In this document: piece after piece, positions 1 to 7,860 of the stretch
How the letters are laid out: every line of letters begins with the position of its first letter
How positions within the stretch are numbered: position 1 is the first letter of the stretch
NCBI GenBank assembly: GCA_964372025.1
Contig: CAYJPF010000080.1
Coordinates: forward strand, 1 to 12,120
DNA length: 12,120 nucleotides
Source of the DNA: CAYJBP01 sp964372025
GTDB lineage: Bacteria; Bacillota; Dehalobacteriia; UBA4068
Direction: 5' to 3'
Notes under the pieces: generated by a model
The model's input: only the letters and a program-made list of their open reading frames with translations
Database searches by the model: none
What the model was told of the DNA's origin: nothing
Made by a program: the position numbers and the translations under genes

Positions 1-27
1 AAACGAGTCCACATTACAGCGCCGGGT

Positions 28-56
28 CCGCTGATGCGCAACAGCGGTCGTTTTTT
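28..56 (+). terminator. Possible rho-independent terminator of an off-window plus-strand gene
   Basis: CCGCTG (28-33) can pair with CAGCGG (42-47) across an 8-nt loop, and a run of six T follows at 51-56 after TCG. This is the form of an intrinsic terminator reading rightwards, so it would serve a gene left of the window that converges on rlmB. The stem is only 6 bp and I cannot see the gene it would end, so it is tentative. Confidence 0.4.
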
Positions 57-63
57 GTTAATT

Positions 64-211
64 TTTGCGACCAAAAAGTAACGCCCCCTCTGCGACTAAA
101 GAAAATAGACTAGCAAACGTAGGCGAGGGCAGAAAAACCTTTCAACAAACGAAGTACAACCAATATAAATATCCGCCGAAAAATGTAAGCAACTTATAAC
201 CCAGCTAACAA
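64..211 (-). repeat. Dispersed intergenic repeat, copy 1 (inverted relative to 11972-12120)
   Basis: The reverse complement of this stretch aligns along its whole length with 11972-12120. Over the best 122 positions I count about 17 differences and one 1-nt gap. The ends are identical: an 18-nt block finishing in GGTCGCAAA, and a 14-nt block starting ATTTTTCGGC. It lies downstream of rlmB and holds no open frame shared by the two copies: the frame that is open here is frameshifted and stopped in the other copy. It looks like a non-coding dispersed repeat rather than part of a gene. The true outer end may lie beyond the aligned segment, because the other copy is cut by the window edge. Confidence 0.85.
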
Positions 212-239
212 CAGGCAGCCTATAACCCAGCTAACAACA
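195..239. repeat. Two direct copies of a 19-bp unit
   Basis: TATAACCCAGCTAACAACA occurs at 195-213 and again, identical, at 221-239, a period of 26 bp. The first copy is the inner tail of the dispersed repeat at 64-211, so the second looks like a local duplication of that tail. No coding role is evident. Confidence 0.85.
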
Positions 240-270
240 ATCAACAATCAACAATCAAAAATCAAAAAAC
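236..270. repeat. 7-bp tandem repeat (AACAATC)
   Basis: Three exact AACAATC units (236-256) are followed by two degenerate A-rich units (AAAAATC, AAAAAAC) to 270, just before the rlmB stop codon. It is low-complexity DNA lying immediately inside the dispersed repeat. Confidence 0.8.
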
Positions 271-273
271 AAA

Positions 274-1251
274 TTAAACCCCACGCTGCCGCAAAACCTC
301 ATACAAAAGCGCAGCAGCAGCAGCCGAAACATTAAGCGATTGAATAGGCCCTGCTAAAGGCAAAGAAATCAAAAAGTCGCTATTTTTCTTTAGCAGGGGG
401 CTAACTCCCTTGCCCTCACCGCCCATAATCAAAACCAAAGGTATATTCAAATCGGTTTGCCAAACGCTTTTGCCACCCATATCGGCAGCGGCCAGCCATA
501 ACCCTTCTTTTTGCAAATCGGCAGCAGTTTGATTTAAATTAGCCACCCTAGCTACCGGCAAATAAGCACTGGCCCCGGCCGAAGTTTTGACCACCGTAGG
601 AGTTAAAGAGGCCGAACGACGCTTAGGGATAATCAAACCATGCGCCCCCACACAAACTGCGGTGCGGATAATTGCCCCCAAATTATGAGGATCTTCCACA
701 TTATCCAGCATAATTAATAGCGGCTGCTCCTTTTTGGCATGGGCAGCGGCCAGCATATCTTCAATTTCGCTATAATGATAAGGGGCAAGCTCTAGGGCAA
801 TGCCACGATTATCCGGGCCGGCAATTTGATTAAGCTTTTGCTTAGGAATAAATTGATACGGTATACCCCGGTTTTGGCAAATATCCAAAATATCATTGGC
901 AAAACGATACTCTATGCCTTCGGCCAATAAAAGCTTATTAGCCGGGCTATCGGCCTTTAAGGCCTCAAATACAGCATTGCGGCCGCAGATAAAACCGGCC
1001 TTTTCGCTTAAATCAATTTCGGTATTATGCTGCTCATCTTGCTTAGCACGCCCGGGGTTGCGATCCTGGCTGCGATCTTTACTGCGATCCTTATTACGAT
1101 CTTGATTGCGATCTTGATTGCGATCATTACTGCGCCCGTAATTGCGCTCATTGCTGCGCTCATTATTACGGCCGCCTTTACGCTCATTATCACGGTTATT
1201 GCCCTTATTATGGGCAGGCTTATCACCTTGCTTATTAGTTGTTCTAGTCAT
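274..1251 (-). CDS. rlmB: 23S rRNA (guanosine-2'-O)-methyltransferase RlmB, with long repetitive N-terminal extension
   Basis: SPOUT-class (SpoU/TrmH) enzyme that by family knowledge methylates the 2'-O of G2251 in the peptidyl-transferase loop of 23S rRNA, using S-adenosylmethionine. Residues 86-160 form the RNA-binding substrate domain, starting near the typical 'GRNAVFEAL'. The knotted catalytic domain has motif 1 at 183-208 (N190, G192, R196 in 'IIRTA'), motif 2 at 273-284 ('MGGEGKGVS') and motif 3 at 298-318 ('SLNVSAAAAALLYE', N307). Usual family length is about 245-250 aa. The extra ~85 residues are a disordered, highly charged tract with ten tetrapeptide repeats (28-67). The ATG overlaps the thyX end by 8 bp and has only a weak GAAGGG ribosome site, suggesting translational coupling. 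It is the last gene of the malic enzyme-thyX-rlmB operon. Related TrmH-family rRNA methylases are the main alternative. Confidence 0.93.
   Translation of the reverse strand: MTRTTNKQGDKPAHNKGNNRDNERKGGRNNERSNERNYGRSNDRNQDRNQDRNKDRSKDRSQDRNPGRAKQDEQHNTEIDLSEKAGFICGRNAVFEALKADSPANKLLLAEGIEYRFANDILDICQNRGIPYQFIPKQKLNQIAGPDNRGIALELAPYHYSEIEDMLAAAHAKKEQPLLIMLDNVEDPHNLGAIIRTAVCVGAHGLIIPKRRSASLTPTVVKTSAGASAYLPVARVANLNQTAADLQKEGLWLAAADMGGKSVWQTDLNIPLVLIMGGEGKGVSPLLKKNSDFLISLPLAGPIQSLNVSAAAAALLYEVLRQRGV
1051..1170 (-). repeat. 12-bp coding minisatellite in rlmB (ten R-[NS]-x-[DEG] units)
   Basis: RlmB residues 28-67 read as ten consecutive four-residue units, R-N-N-E, R-S-N-E, R-N-Y-G, R-S-N-D, R-N-Q-D twice, R-N-K-D, R-S-K-D, R-S-Q-D, R-N-P-G. 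Each is a 12-bp DNA unit, visible on the plus strand as repeated GCGATC..TTG-type blocks. The middle units are nearly identical, so slipped-strand length change is plausible. The repeat also creates spurious open frames on the opposite strand. Confidence 0.9.
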
Positions 1252-1933
1252 TATTATTACCCTTCTTAATCGCCTCTACCCTGCCACAGCTCATTTTGCC
1301 TTCATAACATACACCTTCGGTAATGCAGGTAGCCCCGGCATGAGCAAATAGGGTAGGCGCTATTTTTTTAACTTCCTTTAGCATGGCCAAAGCCAAAATT
1401 CTAATTTCGGCCTGGGCTCTTTCGCAGCAACGTAATTCAAAAAAATTATGCAGGCTGCGGGCATTCATGGTAATCACCAAATTGGTGCAAGCCGCATTGG
1501 GCAAAATATAACGGGCATCCTCAGGCTCGATGCCGGCCTCTAAAAAGGCCTGATATTGCTGCTCGATTTTAATCATTATCTCATCAAAGGCCTGTTTTTG
1601 TTCGGGATTGGCGGCAATTGATTTAGGGGTTACAAATTCAAAACCGCTTTCCTTAACATAACGCTGCGACTTTTGACTATAAGAAGCAATACGATGCCGC
1701 ACCAATTGATGCGATAAAGTACGGCTAACCCCATCAATGGCAAAGGTAAAAACCGCATGTTCAAAGGGCGAAAAATGCCCCAGCTCGCTTAGTTTAGCCA
1801 AAAAACTGCTAACCTTTTGCTGATCAAAATTAGTTAATAAATCATTGCCGCTTAAAGGCGAATAACAAAGCCTGGCAGCCGCTGCTACTATCTTTTCCGG
1901 CTCGGGGGTATGGGCAAGAATAGTTACTTTCAT
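1244..1933 (-). CDS. thyX: Flavin-dependent thymidylate synthase ThyX
   Basis: Makes dTMP from dUMP using methylene-tetrahydrofolate as carbon donor and FAD with NAD(P)H as reductant, releasing tetrahydrofolate rather than dihydrofolate. The diagnostic RHRX7S motif is at 79-89 (R79, H80, R81, S89), followed by R91 and Y92. The second conserved block, 'ARYILPNAACTNLVITMNAR' (140-159), and the 'FELRCCERAQAEIR' stretch (165-178) complete the active site; R174 and neighbours fit the dUMP/FAD-binding set. The C-terminal tail has three cysteines (C203, C209, C216) in a GxxC-x5-C-x2-GK-x2-CG arrangement that I take to be a possible metal site, which is inference. Length of 229 aa is normal. An AAGGAG site precedes the ATG. 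The gap to the upstream malic enzyme gene is 36 bp and the stop overlaps rlmB, so it is an operon gene. Confidence 0.96.
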   Translation of the reverse strand: MKVTILAHTPEPEKIVAAAARLCYSPLSGNDLLTNFDQQKVSSFLAKLSELGHFSPFEHAVFTFAIDGVSRTLSHQLVRHRIASYSQKSQRYVKESGFEFVTPKSIAANPEQKQAFDEIMIKIEQQYQAFLEAGIEPEDARYILPNAACTNLVITMNARSLHNFFELRCCERAQAEIRILALAMLKEVKKIAPTLFAHAGATCITEGVCYEGKMSCGRVEAIKKGNNND

Positions 1934-1969
1934 GTTTTTGCTCCTTAATTAAAGTGATTATATTAGCTA

Positions 1970-3139
1970 TTATTTACGAATAACGCCACTATCCTTGGCC
2001 GCCTGTGCCACCTTAACAGCCACCGCTTGGGCTAAACCCTTAGCAAAGGCAGGCGGGATAATATATTGGGGATTAAGCTCATCCTCGGGGATAAAATCGG
2101 CAATGGCATAGGCGGCGGCCAATTTCATCTCCTCATTGATATCATAGGCATTGGCATCAAATGTGCCCCTAAAAATGCCGGGAAAGGCCAGCACATTATT
2201 AATTTGATTAGCAAAATCGCTGCGGCCGCTACCCACAATGGCAGCGCCCCCTTTTAAGGCCTCGTCGGGATAAATCTCGGGCACGGGATTGGCCATGGCA
2301 AAAACTATGGCCTTTGCGGCCATGGTGCTAATCATGGCGCTATTTACCAAATTAGGCGCCGATAAACCGATAAAAACATCGGCATCTTTGATAATCTTGA
2401 CTAAATCGCCCTTAATTTTACGAGGATTGGTAATTTTGGCAATCTCAATCAAGGCCTTATCCATATTAGGCCGCCCCTGATAAACCACACCATCGATATC
2501 ATAAAGAGCAATCTCCCCCACCCCGTATTTTAGCAAAAGCCTGGCTACCGCCTGGGCTGCTGCCCCGGCACCGCTAATGGCAATTTTGATATCCTGCTTT
2601 TGCTTTTTTACCAGCTTTAAAGCATTGATTAAAGCAGCAACCACCACTACCGCCGTGCCATGCTGATCATCATGAAAAATTGGGATATCGCAAATTTGCT
2701 TAAGCTTTTTTTCGATTTCAAAACAACGAGGGGCGGCAATATCTTCTAAATTAATGCCACCAAATGAAGGCGCCATCAAAGCTATGGTGCGTACAATTTC
2801 GTCCACATCTTTGGTAGCCAGGCAAATTGGGAAGGCATCTACATCGGCAAAACTTTTAAATAATACGCATTTACCCTCCATAACCGGCATGGCAGCTTCG
2901 GGGCCAATATCGCCTAAGCCCAGCACCGCCGTGCCATCGCTAATAACTGCTACCATATTATGGCGCCTGGTATAAGTATAAGATAAACTTTTATCGGCGG
3001 CAATGGCCAAACAAGGCTCGGCCACGCCCGGGGTATAAGCATAGGTTAAATCCTGCGCCGAATTAACCGGGCAACGGGCAGTAACTTCGATTTTACCTGC
3101 CCATTCTTGATGTAATTTAAGGGCTTGTTCTTTATCCAT
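1970..3139 (-). CDS. Malic enzyme, short single-domain form (YtsJ-like), oxaloacetate/malate decarboxylating
   Basis: Oxidatively decarboxylates malate to pyruvate and CO2 in the cytoplasm, yielding NADH or NADPH. The N-terminal domain has the catalytic tyrosine in 'YTPGVA' (Y36), the 'ISDGTAVLGLGDIGP' block (66-80), the probable catalytic lysine in 'MEGK' (K90), the acidic metal ligands in 'GGINLEDIAAPRCF' (E132, D133) and 'FHDDQHGTA' (D157, D158). The NAD-binding Rossmann domain starts at 'GAGAAAQA' (190-197), with an acidic 'YDIDG' (213-217) at the end of the next strand that hints at NAD(H); cofactor choice is not settled by eye. The C-terminal 'GSGRSDFANQINN' (303-315) is family typical. 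At 389 aa it lacks the phosphotransacetylase-like domain of E. coli MaeB. First gene of its operon, with an AGGAG site and a strong upstream promoter. Confidence 0.93.
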   Translation of the reverse strand: MDKEQALKLHQEWAGKIEVTARCPVNSAQDLTYAYTPGVAEPCLAIAADKSLSYTYTRRHNMVAVISDGTAVLGLGDIGPEAAMPVMEGKCVLFKSFADVDAFPICLATKDVDEIVRTIALMAPSFGGINLEDIAAPRCFEIEKKLKQICDIPIFHDDQHGTAVVVVAALINALKLVKKQKQDIKIAISGAGAAAQAVARLLLKYGVGEIALYDIDGVVYQGRPNMDKALIEIAKITNPRKIKGDLVKIIKDADVFIGLSAPNLVNSAMISTMAAKAIVFAMANPVPEIYPDEALKGGAAIVGSGRSDFANQINNVLAFPGIFRGTFDANAYDINEEMKLAAAYAIADFIPEDELNPQYIIPPAFAKGLAQAVAVKVAQAAKDSGVIRK

Positions 3140-3167
3140 AATAAACTCCTTTTTACTTTATATATGT

Positions 3168-3196
3168 ATTGTATCAGCTTGGCCAAATATTGTAAA
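3168..3196 (-). promoter_or_regulatory. Sigma-A-type promoter for malic enzyme-thyX-rlmB operon
   Basis: On the minus strand TTTACA (plus coordinates 3191-3196) and TACAAT (3168-3173) are separated by exactly 17 bp. Each differs from the TTGACA/TATAAT consensus at one position. The -10 box ends 28 bp upstream of the ATG, leaving a short leader with an AAAAGGAG ribosome site at about 3146-3153. Confidence 0.75.
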
Positions 3197-3240
3197 GAAT
3201 TTATTGCTATTAAAAACAACTAAAAATTTTAAACAAAGTA

Positions 3241-3269
3241 TTGGTTTTTAAGCTTAGATATGATAAAAT
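3241..3269 (+). promoter_or_regulatory. Candidate promoter for murJ-lepA-hemW
   Basis: TTGGTT (3241-3246), 17 bp and TAAAAT (3264-3269) give the right spacing in an AT-rich stretch about 50 bp before the murJ ATG. The -35 match is poor beyond TTG, so this is a tentative call. The start of the malic enzyme promoter lies about 45 bp away in the other direction. Confidence 0.4.
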
Positions 3270-3320
3270 AATATATTGCAGCCAATAATAAAATAATATT
3301 AAATTAGATGAGGTAACTCT

Positions 3321-4913
3321 ATGCTAATGAAAACAAGCGATCTGCTAAAAACCGCCGGCTTTTTAATGGTAGTAAATGTTTCGGCACGTATTTTAGGCAT
3401 GGTACGCGATTTGGTGATGGGCAATATTTTTGGCCAAAACTATGTTACCGATGCCTATAATTCGGCCTTTTTAATACCCGACTTTATCTATAATATCCTA
3501 ATCGGTGGGGCAATTAGTGCCGCATTTATTCCGGTATTTTCTACCTATGTAGCCGATAATCGCCATAAAGAGGCCTGGCAGGTAGCCAGCATTGTAGTAA
3601 GCTGGACTATTGTTTTAATGAGCATCATTATCGGTTTAGCCTTTATCTTTACCCCCCAATTAATCGAATTAATTGTGCCCGGCTTCGACGAGCAATATGT
3701 AGGCCTTACCGTTACCCTAACCCGCATTATGCTGCTACAGCCCCTGTTTATGACCTTAGCCGGGGTATCACAGGGTATTTTGCAATCCTATCAATCTTTT
3801 ACCGCACCGGCCATTGGCATGTTATTTTATAATGTCTTTATCGTTTTAGGTGGCGCACTTTTGGCCGAGCCTATCGAAAACCTTTTCCCCGGTTTAGGCA
3901 TTTCCGGCTTTGCTTTAGGGGTGGTAGTTGGCTCTTTTATCTATTTTTGCTGGCAAATCCCTGCCTTGCGTAAGGCCGAAATGCATTTTAGCTTTAATCT
4001 TAGCACCAAGCATAGCGGCTTTAGGCAATTGGTAAAATTGATGATACCGGCTATTATCGGCTTATCGGTATCCCGGATTAACTTTTTGATTAATACCGTT
4101 TTATCCTCATCTTTAGCCGAGGGTTCTTTAACCGCCCTGCGTAATGCCCAAAAGTTTATGGATTTACCAATTGGCGTTTTTGCGGTAGCTATAGCCATGG
4201 CTTTATTCCCCAATATGACCCAACAAGCAGCCGCCAATCAAATGGACGATTTTAAAGGCAGCATATCCTTAGGCATTCGCAATACGGTTTTTGTTTGTTT
4301 ACCTTCGGCAGTGGGCTTAATTGTTTTAAGCGAGCCCATTATCCGCCTATTATTCGAGCATGGTAATTTTACGGCCTTCGATACCACCCGCACCGCCCAG
4401 GCCTTGATTTTTTATTGTATCGGCCTTACCTTTAATGCCATTCAAGGCATTTTGGTACGCAGTTTTTATGCCTTAAAAAATACGATTACACCCCTGGTAA
4501 TGAGCGTTATAACCATCAGCATTAATGCCCTATTTTCGCTAATTTTGGTAGGCCCGATGGGCCATATTGGCTTGGCCTTGGCCTATTCGCTATCGATGAT
4601 AGCCCAATGCCTAATTTACTTTATCTTATTACGCAAAAAAATCGGCCAAATCGGCTTTAAAAATATGTTTATTTCTTTTTTCAAAACCGGCTTGGCTTGT
4701 ATAGCCATGGGCATTATTGCTGTAATTACGGCTTATGGTGTAAACCAGATTTTGGGTTTAAGTGGCAAAACCGAGCAATTATTGCAGGTAGGCATTAGTA
4801 TGACTTTAGCGGTTATCGCCTTTTTTGGCATCGCCTATTTGCTTAAAATGGAAGAAGCAAAAAATATTACGGCTATTATCAAACGCCGCTTTAAAAGAAC
4901 CGCTAATAGTTAA
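3321..4913 (+). CDS. murJ: Lipid II flippase MurJ (MviN family)
   Basis: Inner-membrane MOP-superfamily transporter that moves lipid II to the outer face of the membrane for peptidoglycan synthesis. The 530-aa sequence is a run of about fourteen hydrophobic segments. The first helix carries the conserved 'SARILGMVRD' (21-30); R23 and R29 correspond to E. coli R18 and R24. The next helix reads 'FLIPDFIYNILIGGAISAAFIPV' in outline (50-72), with Y57 where E. coli has R52. 'LRNAQKFMDLPIGVFAVA' (273-290) has K278 where E. coli has R270, keeping charge. 'GILVRSFYALKNTITP' (376-391) is also typical of the family. The first ATG is preferred because GAGGT at 3310-3314 sits 6 bp before it; Met3 would be too far from the site. 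It starts a three-gene operon, 25 bp ahead of lepA. A more distant MATE/polysaccharide flippase is a less likely alternative. Confidence 0.92.
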   Translation: MLMKTSDLLKTAGFLMVVNVSARILGMVRDLVMGNIFGQNYVTDAYNSAFLIPDFIYNILIGGAISAAFIPVFSTYVADNRHKEAWQVASIVVSWTIVLMSIIIGLAFIFTPQLIELIVPGFDEQYVGLTVTLTRIMLLQPLFMTLAGVSQGILQSYQSFTAPAIGMLFYNVFIVLGGALLAEPIENLFPGLGISGFALGVVVGSFIYFCWQIPALRKAEMHFSFNLSTKHSGFRQLVKLMIPAIIGLSVSRINFLINTVLSSSLAEGSLTALRNAQKFMDLPIGVFAVAIAMALFPNMTQQAAANQMDDFKGSISLGIRNTVFVCLPSAVGLIVLSEPIIRLLFEHGNFTAFDTTRTAQALIFYCIGLTFNAIQGILVRSFYALKNTITPLVMSVITISINALFSLILVGPMGHIGLALAYSLSMIAQCLIYFILLRKKIGQIGFKNMFISFFKTGLACIAMGIIAVITAYGVNQILGLSGKTEQLLQVGISMTLAVIAFFGIAYLLKMEEAKNITAIIKRRFKRTANS

Positions 4914-4938
4914 GATTAGCTAAATAAAGGAGAGTATC

Positions 4939-6747
4939 ATGACCGCAAATATCAGTTATCAAAAGCAAAATATTCGTAATTTTAGCATTATTGCCCATAT
5001 CGACCATGGCAAAAGCACCTTGGCCGATCGGCTGCTGGAAAAAACCGATACCATAACCATCAAATATAAGCAAATGCTGGATTCGATGGATTTAGAGCAA
5101 GAACGGGGCATTACCATTAAATTGCAGGCCGTGCGCATGTATCATGAGCATGAAGATAATATTTATCAGCTAAATTTAATCGATACCCCCGGCCATGTCG
5201 ATTTTAACTACGAGGTTTCGCGCAGCTTAGCCGCTTGCGAGGGGGCCTTATTGGTGGTGGATGCCGCCCAAGGCATCGAGGCGCAAACCCTGGCCAATGT
5301 ATACTTAGCCCTAGAGCATGATTTGGAGATTATCCCCATTATCAATAAAATCGATTTACCCGGCGCCGACCCGGAAGGCGTGCGCCAGCAAATTGAAGAT
5401 ATTATCGGCCTAGATGCCTCCGAGGCAATTTTATGCTCGGCCAAAACCGGCATCGGCATCGAAGAAATTTTAGAGGCGATTATCAAAAAAGTTCCGCCGC
5501 CGCAGGGCGATGAAAAAGCCCCGCTATCGGCCTTAATTTTCGATTCCAAATTTGATGCCTATCGTGGTGCTTTGCCCTATATCAGGGTTTTTGAGGGCTG
5601 CCTTAAAAAGGGCATGAAAATTAAAATGATGTCCGGCCAAAAAACGATGGAAGTTACCGAGGTAGGCGTATTTACCCCGGCCGCCAGGGCGGTAGATAGC
5701 CTGCAAGCAGGCGAGGTTGGTTATTTGGCAGCCAGTATTAAAAATGTAGCCGATACCAGGGTGGGCGATACGGTAACCGATTTTGATAATCCTACGGCCA
5801 GCCCTTTGCCGGGCTATCGGCCGGCGGTGCCGATGGTTTTTTGCGGCCTTTATCCGGTAGAAAATAATGATTATAATGATTTAAAAGATGCCCTGGATAA
5901 ATTAAGCCTAAATGATGCCGCCTTAGTTTTTGAGCCGGAAAACTCGGTGGCCTTGGGCTTTGGCTATCGCTGCGGCTTTTTGGGCTTGCTGCATATGGAG
6001 ATTATCAAAGAGCGCCTAGAGCGCGAATATGATTTGGATTTGCTGGTAACCGCACCATCGGTAAGTTATCGCGCCACCAAAACCTCGGGCGAAGTTATTC
6101 ATGTAGATAATCCGGTAAACTTGCCGGAGGCCAATCATCTGGCCCTTTTAGAAGAGCCTTATGTTAAGGCTACCATTATGGTGCCCAGCGAATATATCGG
6201 GGCAATTATGGAATTAACCCAGGAAAGACGGGGCACCTTTATCAATATGGAATATATGACCCCCACCCGGGTAATGATGATTTATGATTTACCATTATCC
6301 GAGATTATTTATGACTTTTTTGATAATTTAAAAAGCCGCAGCCGTGGCTATGCCTCGCTGGATTATGAGCTGGCCGGCTATAAGCAATCTAATTTAGTTA
6401 AGCTGGATATTTTGGTTAATGAGCAGGTAGTAGATGCGCTTTCTTGCATTGTGCATAAGGATAAGGCCTATTATCGGGGACGGGCTTTAGTTACCAAATT
6501 ACGCTCTTTAATCCCCCGCCAAATGTTCGAAATCCCCATTCAGGCCGCTTTAGGCTCTAAGGTTATTGCCCGCGAAAGCGTAAAGGCTTTGCGCAAAAAT
6601 GTTATCGAAAAATGCTATGGTGGCGATATTTCGCGTAAGCGCAAGCTATTAGAAAAGCAAAAAGAAGGTAAAAAGCGCATGAAGCAAGTAGGTAATGTGG
6701 AAATTCCCCAAGAGGCCTTTATGGCCGTCTTAGAATTGGAGGATTAA
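4939..6747 (+). CDS. lepA: Elongation factor 4 (LepA), ribosome-associated GTPase
   Basis: Translational GTPase of the EF-G group that acts on ribosomes, proposed to back-translocate stalled complexes or assist initiation and ribosome biogenesis. The G domain has G1 'AHIDHGKST' (19-27), G2 'RGITIK' (56-61), G3 'DTPGHVDF' (82-89, with catalytic-type H86), G4 'NKID' (136-139) and G5 'SAK' (167-169). Domain II and the EF-G-like domains III and V follow; the LepA-specific C-terminal domain is recognisable from 'YYRGRALVTKLRSLIPRQMF' (about 511-530) to 'CYGGDISRKRKLLEKQKEGK' and the terminal 'GNVEIPQEAF'. Length of 602 aa is normal. An AAAGGAG site (4926-4932) lies 6 bp before the ATG. The stop codon directly abuts the hemW start. 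Confidence 0.98.
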   Translation: MTANISYQKQNIRNFSIIAHIDHGKSTLADRLLEKTDTITIKYKQMLDSMDLEQERGITIKLQAVRMYHEHEDNIYQLNLIDTPGHVDFNYEVSRSLAACEGALLVVDAAQGIEAQTLANVYLALEHDLEIIPIINKIDLPGADPEGVRQQIEDIIGLDASEAILCSAKTGIGIEEILEAIIKKVPPPQGDEKAPLSALIFDSKFDAYRGALPYIRVFEGCLKKGMKIKMMSGQKTMEVTEVGVFTPAARAVDSLQAGEVGYLAASIKNVADTRVGDTVTDFDNPTASPLPGYRPAVPMVFCGLYPVENNDYNDLKDALDKLSLNDAALVFEPENSVALGFGYRCGFLGLLHMEIIKERLEREYDLDLLVTAPSVSYRATKTSGEVIHVDNPVNLPEANHLALLEEPYVKATIMVPSEYIGAIMELTQERRGTFINMEYMTPTRVMMIYDLPLSEIIYDFFDNLKSRSRGYASLDYELAGYKQSNLVKLDILVNEQVVDALSCIVHKDKAYYRGRALVTKLRSLIPRQMFEIPIQAALGSKVIARESVKALRKNVIEKCYGGDISRKRKLLEKQKEGKKRMKQVGNVEIPQEAFMAVLELED

Positions 6748-7860
6748 ATGCAATTTAGGCATCTTTATATTCATATCCCTTTTTGCACATCACGCTGCAA
6801 TTATTGCGATTTTACCAGCTATACCATAGCCGAACATCAACAATTTGCCGCCGATTACGGCAATTATTTGCTAAAAGAATTAAGCCTATGGCAAAACAGA
6901 GCCGATTTAAGCGATTTACAAACCGTCTATATAGGCGGCGGCACCCCTTCCCTGCTTAATGGTGGGCTGATAGCCGAGCTATTGCAGCAATTAAAGCCCC
7001 AGCCCCAAGCGGAAATCACCCTTGAAGCCAACCCCGATAGCTTAGATGCCGCCAAGCTAAGCGCCTGGCAAAAAGCCGGGGTAAATCGCTTATCATTAGG
7101 GGCGCAAAGCTTTGATGATACCCAGCTAAAAGCTATGGGCAGAGCCCATAATGCCGCCCAAATTAAAGAGGCGGTTGCCTTAGCCAAAGCCCAAGGCTAT
7201 CAAAATATCAGCATCGACTTAATCTATGGCCTACCCAATCAAAGCCTAGCCGCCTGGCAGGATGATTTAGAACAAGCCATAGCCCTAAATAGCGAGCATA
7301 TTTCGCTATATGGCCTAAATATTCATGAGGATACCCCCTGGGCCAAAGCCGATATCAAGCTAAATGACGACCTGGCAGCCGATATGCTGGAGCTGGCCAT
7401 CAGCCATTTAGCCAAAGCCAATTTTAAGCAGTACGAGATTAGCAATTTTGCTAAAGCTAATCATTATAGCCAACATAATTATGCCTATTGGCAGCGCAAA
7501 AATTATTTAGGCCTAGGGGTGGCAGCAGCCTCTTGCTATAAGGACAAACGCTGGTGTAATGAGCGCGATTTGGCCAAATACCGGGCCAAACTGGCAAGCA
7601 ATGAGCTAGCAATTATCGAGCAAGAAGATTTAAGCATCGAAATTATCTTAGCCGAAGCCATGTTCTTAAACCTAAGGCTAACCGCAGGCCTAAATCTGGC
7701 AGAATTTGCCGAGCAATACGGCATCAACCCCTTAAAGTATTATAAGAAAGCCATAAATAAAGCTATCAAAAACGGCCTAATGGAAGCAGATGAAAACAGC
7801 CTAAAGCTAACCGGCAAAGGCCTATTATTAAGCAATGAAGTATTTGCCGATTTTTTATAG
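6748..7860 (+). CDS. hemW: HemW, radical-SAM heme chaperone (HemN-like, not coproporphyrinogen dehydrogenase)
   Basis: Radical S-adenosylmethionine protein of the HemN superfamily, known in several bacteria as a heme-binding protein that delivers heme to membrane cytochromes. The [4Fe-4S] cysteines are C13, C17 and C20 (CX3CX2C) followed by D21-F22; true HemN has a further cysteine at position 22, so the HemW assignment is preferred. 'GGGTPS' (63-68) and 'LEANPDSL' (92-99) bind SAM. 'SLGAQSFDD' (116-124), 'IDLIYGLPNQ' (156-165) and 'YEISNFAK' (229-236) are family motifs. The heme-associated HNxxYW motif is at H243-W248. The usual glycine-rich GAHS after 'YLGLG' reads 'VAAAS' (258-262), so the common His is Ala here. 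The 370-aa length is typical. The start has GGAGG at 6738-6742 inside the lepA end and no intergenic gap, indicating coupled translation. Confidence 0.94.
   Translation: MQFRHLYIHIPFCTSRCNYCDFTSYTIAEHQQFAADYGNYLLKELSLWQNRADLSDLQTVYIGGGTPSLLNGGLIAELLQQLKPQPQAEITLEANPDSLDAAKLSAWQKAGVNRLSLGAQSFDDTQLKAMGRAHNAAQIKEAVALAKAQGYQNISIDLIYGLPNQSLAAWQDDLEQAIALNSEHISLYGLNIHEDTPWAKADIKLNDDLAADMLELAISHLAKANFKQYEISNFAKANHYSQHNYAYWQRKNYLGLGVAAASCYKDKRWCNERDLAKYRAKLASNELAIIEQEDLSIEIILAEAMFLNLRLTAGLNLAEFAEQYGINPLKYYKKAINKAIKNGLMEADENSLKLTGKGLLLSNEVFADFL

Noticed and set aside
68..199. Open frame through the left dispersed repeat as a degraded protein gene
   Set aside because: It lacks a start codon, and the matching frame in the right copy is shifted by the 1-nt length difference and meets a stop, so there is no sign of protein-level conservation.
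896..1351. Several open frames opposite rlmB and thyX with Leu/Ile/Arg repeats
   Set aside because: They are antisense shadows of the 12-bp repeat encoding the RlmB tail; the rlmB reading frame has clear SPOUT motifs downstream and the 8-bp overlap with thyX.
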